Source: Alterirhizorhabdus sp964247265 (lineage in GTDB: Bacteria > Pseudomonadota > Alphaproteobacteria > Sphingomonadales > Sphingomonadaceae). Taken from it: 12,567 nt of DNA. The stretch is taken from assembly GCA_964247265.1 (NCBI GenBank), contig CAXTTS010000082.1:1-12567 (forward strand), read 5' to 3'. The notes beneath the pieces are model-generated. The model did not search any database. It worked only from the letters and a program-made list of their open reading frames with translations, and was not told the origin of the DNA. Every line of letters begins with the position of its first letter. Positions within the stretch are counted from its first letter, which is position 1. Made by a program: the position numbers and the translations under genes. Shown here in pieces: positions 5,055 through 12,567 of the stretch.

Positions 5055-7949
5055 TCACTCGCCCGGCTTGACCACTTCGACCGGCAGGCCGACGCCGTCA
5101 AGCTGCGGTCGCACCTTCGCGGCATCGCCCACCACGACCCAGATCAGCTTCTTCGGATCGATCGCGCCGCGCGCCACGCTGTCCAGCGCCGCCGGGGTCA
5201 GCGCGCGATAGCGGTCGGCCAGCCGCGTATAATAATCGTCCGGCCGGTCATACAGCGCGTTGCGCATGATCCCGCCGAGCAGATCGCCCGACGTCTCGAA
5301 GCTGCCCGGCAGCGAGCGGATCGAGTTGTTGACGACGCGGTCGCGCTCCTCCGCATCGGTGCCCTTGGTCGTCAGGAAGGCGGTCATGTCGGCCAGCATC
5401 GCCTTGATCGAATCGCCGGTGCGGTCGGTCTGCACCGGCGCGTAGACGATCAGCGGCGCATTCTCCTTCACCATCCGCACCTGCGTGCCGACGCCGTAGG
5501 CCCAGCCCTTATTCTCGCGCAGATCCATGTTCAGCCGGGAGAGGAAGCTGCCGCCCAGCACCTCGTTGGCGGTCAGCAATGCGATCGGATCGTCGGTGCC
5601 CTTCACCGGCAGCACCTCGCCTGCCAGGATCAGCGATTGCGGGCTCTGCGGCCGGTCGATCAGCACGATCCGCGATGGCCGCGCCATGCGATCCTCGCGG
5701 AACAGCTTGGTGCCCTTGGGGCTCGCGGGCGCCTTCCACCGGCCGAAACGCTGCTCCAGCAGCGGCGTCAGCTCAGCCATCGTGATGTCGCCCGCCACGA
5801 AGATCTTCGCATTGTCCGGCCGCAGCCACGCCTGCTGGAACGCCACCAGATCGGCCCGCGTCGCCGCCTTCACCCCGGCCTCGGTGCCCGATCCGGTGAA
5901 CGGGATGCCATAGGGATGCGCCGTGCCGTACAGCAAAGGCGGCAGCTCGCGCAGGGCGATGCTGTTCGGCTGGGTCTTCTCGCTGGCGATGCGGGCGAGC
6001 AGCTGCCCGCGCAGCCGCTCCACCTCCTCCGGCTTGAAGGCGGGGTTCTGGATCACGTCCGCCAGCAGGTCGAGCGAGGGCGCGAGATTCGGCTTCAGCG
6101 CGAACAACGTCACGCTCGTGCTGTCCATCCCGGCGGCGGTGGCGATGGTGCCGCCCAGCCGCTCCTGCTCCTCGGCGATGCGGATCGAATCGCGCGTGGT
6201 GGTGCCCTCGTCGAGCAGCGCGAGGGTCAGCGCCTCGGTGCCCGGCTTCGCCTTCGGGTCGGCGGCGTTGCCGGCATCGAACGCCACCGCGACGCGCACC
6301 GTCGGCACCGTCGTGCGCCGCGCCAGCACCACCTCGATCCCGTTGGAGAGCTTTGCCCGCTCGACCGCCGGGAAAACCAGATCGCCGATCGGCAGCACCG
6401 GCGGCGCCTTGATCGTCGGCCCGGGCGCCTGCTTCGGCGCAGGCGGCGGGGCAGGGGGCGCCACCGGCGCCGCCATCAATGCGCCCGGCGCGGCGGCGCC
6501 GCCCTGCTTCGGATCGCGATAGTAACGTGGCGCGCTCACCACATTGCCGCCGCCGGCCGCCGCCATGTCCGTCGCGCTGCGCTCGCCCGGTTCCACCGTC
6601 AGCCGATAGGCCGGCCGGCCTATCCACTTGCGCGCCGCCGCCAGCACCGTCGCCGGGGTGGCGGCGGCATATTCGGCAAGATCCTTGGCATATTTGTCGG
6701 GGTCGTTCGAATAGACCGCACCCTCGGCCAGCGTCACCGCCTTGCCGCCGAAGCCGCCGACCGACTCCAGCCCGGCGATCCGCCCCGCCACCTCGCGGGT
6801 TGCGGCACGCTTCACCTCGTCGGCGGTGGGGCCGGTCTTCAGGAAATCGGCGATCAGTGCGTCCAGCTTCGTCGCCACGCCGGCGGCATCCACCCCCGGC
6901 TTCACGTTGGCGGTGATCTCCACCAGCGCGATCTTCTCGAAATCCTGCAACCCGGCCGACGTGCTGACCGCCACTTTGTCATGCCGCACCAGCGCATTGT
7001 CGAGGCGGGAGGAGGAAAGGCCGCCGATGATCGTCAGCGCGATGTCCAGCGGCACCGAATCGGGATCGTTCAGCCCTGGGGCCACCCAGTTGCGATAGAT
7101 GCGGACGTTGGCGACACGGTCCTTCATCACCTGATCGACCGGCTTGGCGAGCGACGGCACGCTCACGTCCGGGCGCGGCGTCTCCGGGCCGCGCGGGATC
7201 GGGCCGAACCATTGCGCCGCCTTGGCCCGCGCCGTCGCCTCGTCGATATCGCCGGCCAGCACCAGCACCGCATTGTTCGGCCCGTAATGCGCGCGGAACC
7301 AGTTCTTCACATCCTCCAGGCTCGCTTTGTCGAGGTCCGCCATCGAGCCGATCGTGGAGTGGTGATACGGATGCCCATCGGGGAACAGCGCGTTCAGCTG
7401 GGCATATTCCACCAGCCCATAAGGCTCGTTGTCGCCCTGCCTTTTCTCGTTCTGCACCACCGCCCGCTGGTTATCGAGCTTGGTCTTGTCGATAGCGCCG
7501 AGCAGATGGCCCATCCGGTCCGATTCCAGGAACAGCGCCAGATCCAGCGCGCCGGTCGGCACCGTCTCGAAATAGTTGGTCCGGTCGAACCAGGTCGTGC
7601 CGTTCAGGTCGGTCGCGCCCACCGTCTCCAGCGGCTTGAAGAAATCCTCGTTGGCATTCTCCGATCCGTTGAACATCAGATGCTCGAACAGGTGGGCGAA
7701 GCCCGTCTTGCCCGCCGGCTCGTCCTTCGATCCGATATGATACCAGACGGAGACGGCCACGATTGGCGCCTTGCGATCGGGATGCACGATCACCCGCAGC
7801 CCGTTGGGCAGGGTGAACTGGCTGTACGGGATCTTCACCGCCTGGACGAGCGAGGCGACCGGCGCCGGCTCCGCCATCTTCGCCGGCGCGGCCAGCGCGG
7901 AGGATGCGAGCAGGGCGGCGGCGAAGGAACCGAGGATGGGACGGAACAT
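5055..7949 (-). CDS. Secreted M16-family zinc metallopeptidase, two-domain (insulinase/pitrilysin type)
   Basis: 964 aa, starting at ATG 7949 with GGAAAG about 6 bases upstream. Residues 1-21 form a signal peptide (MFRPILGSFAAALLASSALA, then APA), so it is periplasmic or outer-membrane associated. The N-terminal half has the inverted zinc motif HLFEH at 86-90 and the third ligand Glu in VVQNEKR at about 168, with the family landmarks LPNGLRVIVHPD (47-58), HPYHHSTIG (193-201) and NNAVLVLAGDID (225-236). An Ala/Pro/Lys-rich linker runs at about 485-515. The second half (about 529-964) starts again with LSNGIEVVLARR and keeps the M16 fold landmarks (YGTAHPYG, AGDITM, WAYGVGTQVRM), but where HxxEH should lie it reads EALTLALLDEG. 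This half is therefore catalytically inactive, as in other fused M16 pairs where the two halves form a clamshell around the peptide. Family role: degradation of short peptides or signal peptides in the periplasm. Intact and normal in length. Confidence 0.93.
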   Translation of the reverse strand: MFRPILGSFAAALLASSALAAPAKMAEPAPVASLVQAVKIPYSQFTLPNGLRVIVHPDRKAPIVAVSVWYHIGSKDEPAGKTGFAHLFEHLMFNGSENANEDFFKPLETVGATDLNGTTWFDRTNYFETVPTGALDLALFLESDRMGHLLGAIDKTKLDNQRAVVQNEKRQGDNEPYGLVEYAQLNALFPDGHPYHHSTIGSMADLDKASLEDVKNWFRAHYGPNNAVLVLAGDIDEATARAKAAQWFGPIPRGPETPRPDVSVPSLAKPVDQVMKDRVANVRIYRNWVAPGLNDPDSVPLDIALTIIGGLSSSRLDNALVRHDKVAVSTSAGLQDFEKIALVEITANVKPGVDAAGVATKLDALIADFLKTGPTADEVKRAATREVAGRIAGLESVGGFGGKAVTLAEGAVYSNDPDKYAKDLAEYAAATPATVLAAARKWIGRPAYRLTVEPGERSATDMAAAGGGNVVSAPRYYRDPKQGGAAAPGALMAAPVAPPAPPPAPKQAPGPTIKAPPVLPIGDLVFPAVERAKLSNGIEVVLARRTTVPTVRVAVAFDAGNAADPKAKPGTEALTLALLDEGTTTRDSIRIAEEQERLGGTIATAAGMDSTSVTLFALKPNLAPSLDLLADVIQNPAFKPEEVERLRGQLLARIASEKTQPNSIALRELPPLLYGTAHPYGIPFTGSGTEAGVKAATRADLVAFQQAWLRPDNAKIFVAGDITMAELTPLLEQRFGRWKAPASPKGTKLFREDRMARPSRIVLIDRPQSPQSLILAGEVLPVKGTDDPIALLTANEVLGGSFLSRLNMDLRENKGWAYGVGTQVRMVKENAPLIVYAPVQTDRTGDSIKAMLADMTAFLTTKGTDAEERDRVVNNSIRSLPGSFETSGDLLGGIMRNALYDRPDDYYTRLADRYRALTPAALDSVARGAIDPKKLIWVVVGDAAKVRPQLDGVGLPVEVVKPGE

Positions 7950-7987
7950 GAGGGACTTTCCGAAGCGAGGGGGCCATGAGGCCGATG

Positions 7988-8009
7988 GCGCATAGTAATC
8001 CGAATGCGC
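7988..8009. promoter_or_regulatory. Inverted repeat GCGCAT-N10-ATGCGC between divergent genes
   Basis: The divergent promoter region between the M16 gene (start 7949, minus) and the DUF1003 gene (start 8052, plus) is only 102 bp. In its middle, 7988-7993 (GCGCAT) and 8004-8009 (ATGCGC) form a perfect 6-base inverted repeat around an AT-richer 10-base centre. The arm spacing would suit a dimeric DNA-binding protein. No specific regulator is recognisable, and a 6-bp match of this kind can arise by chance in GC-rich DNA. Confidence 0.25.
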
Positions 8010-8051
8010 GATCCGGCAATATGGCCGGGGAGCTGGCGAAAGGGCCGCCGA

Positions 8052-8594
8052 ATGACGAACAGGGATATCGCCTCACTCGCCAAACAATATCTCGGCCGCA
8101 GCGCCGAGGGGCTGGACGATGAGGAACGGCGCGTCCTCCACGGCATCACCGAACATCAGCCGATCAGCCGCGACGTCGGCGAGGATGCGGAGATCCGCTC
8201 CACCTTCTGGGGTCGGCTGGCCGACAAGGTGGCCGCGATCGGCGGCTCCTGGGGCTTCATCTTCACCTTCATGGGCATCCTGATCGGCTGGATGCTGCTC
8301 AACAGCGATGTGCTGGCGCATTGGCACGATCAGTTCGATCCCTATCCGTACATCTTCCTCAACCTGATGCTGTCGATGATCGCGGCGTTGCAGGCGCCCG
8401 TCATCATGATGAGCCAGAACCGTCAGGCGGCGCAGGATCGCATGGCCGCCGCGCACGATTACGAGGTCAACCTGCGCGCCGAGCTGGAGATCATGCGCCT
8501 CCACGAGAAGGTGGATGCCATGCGGATCGAACATCTCGAGGCGCTTGCCCGCCACCAGCAGGAGATGCTCGCGCTCGTTGGCAAAAGCGGCTGA
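8052..8594 (+). CDS. DUF1003 family inner-membrane protein
   Basis: 180 aa from ATG 8052, preceded by GAAAGGG. The frame is open from 8004, but the extra 16 residues (MRDPAIWPGSWRKGRR) have no family support and would take up most of the leader. Two membrane segments are seen, about 63-83 (IGGSWGFIFTFMGILIGWML) and 99-119. The hallmark of DUF1003 follows: PYPYIFLNLMLSMIAALQAP, then VIMMSQNRQAAQDR (about 114-130). The C-terminal 50 residues are a charged coiled-coil-like helix (RAELEIMRLHEKVDAMRIEH and on). The N-terminus contains a short cytosolic segment with LDDEERRVLHGI. Family function is not established. It sits 59 bp upstream of clpB on the same strand, but clpB has its own promoter in between, so read-through is optional. 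Confidence 0.9.
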   Translation: MTNRDIASLAKQYLGRSAEGLDDEERRVLHGITEHQPISRDVGEDAEIRSTFWGRLADKVAAIGGSWGFIFTFMGILIGWMLLNSDVLAHWHDQFDPYPYIFLNLMLSMIAALQAPVIMMSQNRQAAQDRMAAAHDYEVNLRAELEIMRLHEKVDAMRIEHLEALARHQQEMLALVGKSG

Positions 8595-8600
8595 AATCCC

Positions 8601-8628
8601 CTTGTGTTGCATATAAGACACACCATAT
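8601..8628 (+). promoter_or_regulatory. Heat-shock sigma-32 (RpoH) type promoter of clpB
   Basis: Between the DUF1003 stop (8594) and the clpB ATG (8654) lies CTTG at 8601-8604 and CCATAT at 8623-8628, separated by 18 bases. Alphaproteobacterial RpoH promoters have CTTG in the -35 element and a C-rich CCATAT or CYTATNT type -10 at this spacing. Transcription would start about 8635, giving a leader of about 20 bases that contains the AGGGGAG ribosome-binding site at 8643-8649. The position directly before clpB, a classic RpoH target, supports the call. Confidence 0.65.
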
Positions 8629-8653
8629 CGCGGCGGTATCCAAGGGGAGCCAC

Positions 8654-11245
<2,592 letters not shown>

Positions 11246-11494
11246 TCAGTGCGCGCCGCCCGCGCCGTAGATCGTCTGCATCTCCTGCGTGCGCTCCCGC
11301 CCGGTTTCGGACAGGCGGCGCCACTCGGCCTCGGTGCGGCAGACCTTGGCCTTGCGCACCAGCGATCCGGTCTCGACCTGCGACTTGCAGCGGACCTTGT
11401 TGGGATCGGCGGGTTCCTTCTTGCCCGGCGCGTCGGTCGCGGCGACGAGCAGCAGGGCGGCGGCGGGGATCAGGCAGGCGATCAGGCGGGGCAT
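11246..11494 (-). CDS. Small secreted protein, 82 aa, function unknown
   Basis: Starts at ATG 11494 with GGAG about 7 bases upstream. Residues 1-20 form a signal peptide (MPRLIACLIPAAALLLVAAT). The mature part contains NKVRCKSQVETGSLVRKAKV, then CRTEAEWRRLSE and a Gly/Ala end. The pattern C......ETGS.......C.T..EW is a recurrent small family in sphingomonads. The two Cys, about 16 residues apart, probably form a disulfide in the periplasm. No enzymatic motif; function unknown. Its stop codon TGA (11248-11246) directly abuts the TAA of clpB (11243-11245), so the genes converge with no bases between. Codon use agrees with the neighbours. Confidence 0.8.
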   Translation of the reverse strand: MPRLIACLIPAAALLLVAATDAPGKKEPADPNKVRCKSQVETGSLVRKAKVCRTEAEWRRLSETGRERTQEMQTIYGAGGAH

Positions 11495-11580
11495 CGCGGC
11501 GCTCCGAGAAAAGGACAGGCGACGAGCCTAGCAAAGCCGCCACGTGCTGCAAGGGGTCACGAACCGGGCTGCCCGCGTCT

Positions 11581-12522
11581 CTACCCCGCCCGCATCGGCC
11601 CCGCCAGCAAGGCGGGGTCGATCCGCTCGTCCTGCCACTTCATGCCCCAGTGCAGATGCGGCCCGGTCGCCCGCCCGGTCATGCCCACAGCACCGATCGG
11701 CTGGCCCTGCCGCACATGATCGCCCGGCCTCACGTCGATGCGGGAGAGGTGGAGGAAGGCGCTGTTCAGCCCCATGCCGTGATCGATCATCAGCAGATTG
11801 CCCTCCAGCGTGAAGGGCGCGTCGGCCGCCAGCACCACCACGCCGTCCGCCGGCGCCATCACCACCGCGCCGGTTGGCCGCGCCACATCGACGCCGCCGT
11901 GGAACGCGCCCGGCTCGCCGGCATAGATGCGCTGCGATCCGAATACGCCGCTGATCCGGCCGGTCGCGGGCCAGATGAAATGCTGCCGCCATCCTTCGCT
12001 GTCCGATCCGGCCAGCCGTGCCGCGTCGATCCGCGCCAGCTCGATCTTGCGCCGCGCGAGGAACTCCGGCGTCGGCGTGGTGCCCCGCGCCAGCGTCGGC
12101 AGCGACTGGATGTCCCAATGCCGCGCCGCCACCGCGATCGCGCCGGTGGTGATCGCGCCATCGCCCCGCCGCGCCGTCAGCACCGCCGCAGGCGCGGCAT
12201 CGCGGCCGAAGCCGATGATGAAGCCGCGATCGGCCGCGAACGGCACCGGCCTGCCGTCGAGGTCCAGCGATACGGTCTGTACGGGCACCTGCCCGCGCAC
12301 GATCCCGCCCTGCACGGCGGCACCCTGCAAATGGAAATCCGTGATCCCGCCGATCGGCGCACCCGCCGGTGCCCCGTATGACAGCAGCGGCGCAGCGGGG
12401 GGCAGCGGCATCGCCGCCGGCGCGGTCATCGCCGCCGGCGCGGTCATCGCCGCCGGTGCCGTCACGCCCGCCAGCAGCAGCGGCAGCAGGCCCCGCGCCA
12501 GCCGCCGCCCGCCACGCCTCAC
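11581..12522 (-). CDS. M23 (LytM-type) metallopeptidase, secreted
   Basis: 313 aa from GTG 12522, chosen because the GTG overlaps the TGA of the upstream gene (GTGA) and an in-frame stop lies two codons before it. The N-terminus (RRGGRRLARGLLPLLLAG) is a signal peptide followed by an Ala/Pro-rich low-complexity stretch encoded by an 18-bp tandem repeat. A lead-in domain (about 55-150; residues such as QTVSLDLDGRPVPFAADRGF) precedes a linker and the catalytic domain: FIWPATGRISGVFGSQRIY at 182-200, FHGGVDVA with H208 and D212 (zinc ligands), APADGVVVLA, IDHGMGLNSAFLHLS with H258, and TGPHLHWGM with H289 and H291. All zinc and catalytic residues of an active M23 endopeptidase are present, so it probably cuts cross-links in peptidoglycan in the periplasm. 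The family also includes inactive regulators, but this one is not of that kind. There is no close partner downstream: the next gene lies 86 bp away and is a separate small secreted protein. Confidence 0.92.
   Translation of the reverse strand: MRRGGRRLARGLLPLLLAGVTAPAAMTAPAAMTAPAAMPLPPAAPLLSYGAPAGAPIGGITDFHLQGAAVQGGIVRGQVPVQTVSLDLDGRPVPFAADRGFIIGFGRDAAPAAVLTARRGDGAITTGAIAVAARHWDIQSLPTLARGTTPTPEFLARRKIELARIDAARLAGSDSEGWRQHFIWPATGRISGVFGSQRIYAGEPGAFHGGVDVARPTGAVVMAPADGVVVLAADAPFTLEGNLLMIDHGMGLNSAFLHLSRIDVRPGDHVRQGQPIGAVGMTGRATGPHLHWGMKWQDERIDPALLAGPMRAG
12409..12462. repeat. 18-bp tandem repeat, three copies, inside the M23 signal region
   Basis: The unit CATCGCCGCCGGCGCGGT occurs at 12409-12426 and 12427-12444 exactly and at 12445-12462 with two mismatches. 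On the coding strand it yields TAPAAM three times, at about residues 21-38 just behind the signal peptide core. The length is a multiple of three, so copy-number changes would not shift the frame. Confidence 0.9.
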
Positions 12523-12567
12523 GCCTCAATTTCGGCCTTCCCGCGGACTCCGCCGAAGGATTCGCCC
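12519..12567 (-). CDS. C-terminal end of an unidentified upstream gene (partial)
   Basis: The minus strand from the window edge reads GESFGGVRGKAEIEA and then TGA at 12521-12519, a frame with coding-like residue choice and a natural-looking end. Its stop overlaps the GTG start of the M23 gene by four bases (GTGA), a common arrangement for translationally coupled operon genes. Only 15 codons are visible, too few to name a family. Confidence 0.5.
   Translation of the reverse strand, partial: GESFGGVRGKAEIEA

Noticed and set aside
4737..7979. A very long plus-strand open frame (about 1080 codons) opposite the M16 gene
   Set aside because: It is rich in Arg, His and Gln with no domain pattern, and lies antisense to a fully convincing M16 peptidase. 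Such shadows are expected in high-GC DNA.

Overview
The window is chromosomal DNA from a high-GC alphaproteobacterium, most likely a sphingomonad (Sphingomonadaceae). This rests on very high GC at third codon positions, recognisable protein variants (the MQTDPNFANY form of AarF/UbiB, the two-domain M16 peptidase with a small beta-rich protein behind it, small ETGS..VCRT..EW secreted proteins), and an alphaproteobacterial-type RpoH promoter at clpB. No mobile element, CRISPR array, tRNA or rRNA is visible. A 100-N assembly gap lies at 4197-4296.

Layout. Left part (1-3000), all on the minus strand: the N-terminal 159 codons of a PAS sensor kinase that runs off the edge, a DUF937 protein, about 500 bp of decayed DNA, and an AarF/ABC1 kinase-like gene. 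The middle (3000-4300) is a patch of broken genes: the 5'- and 3'-truncated remains of an AraC-type regulator, unidentified plus-strand coding-like fragments, and an LprI-type (DUF1311) gene interrupted by the gap. Then, on the minus strand, come a 60-aa protein, a 100-aa cytosolic beta-rich protein, and a 964-aa secreted M16 metallopeptidase likely co-transcribed with the 100-aa gene. On the plus strand are a DUF1003 membrane protein and clpB, the latter with its own heat-shock-type promoter. Last, on the minus strand, are an 82-aa secreted protein whose stop codon abuts the clpB stop, an M23 (LytM) peptidase, and the last 15 codons of an upstream gene overlapping the M23 start by GTGA.

Functionally the intact genes are housekeeping or envelope/proteostasis genes: ClpB disaggregase, periplasmic M16 and M23 peptidases, a UbiB-like kinase possibly serving quinone or lipid metabolism, and small envelope proteins. 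They do not form one pathway.

I do not see a convincing undescribed system. The most unusual part is 1.1-4.3 kb, where several unrelated gene tails (alpha/beta hydrolase, possible maleylacetoacetate isomerase/GST, unidentified fragments) and a truncated regulator lie side by side. It looks like a decayed or rearranged accessory patch, or partly a local assembly problem near the gap.
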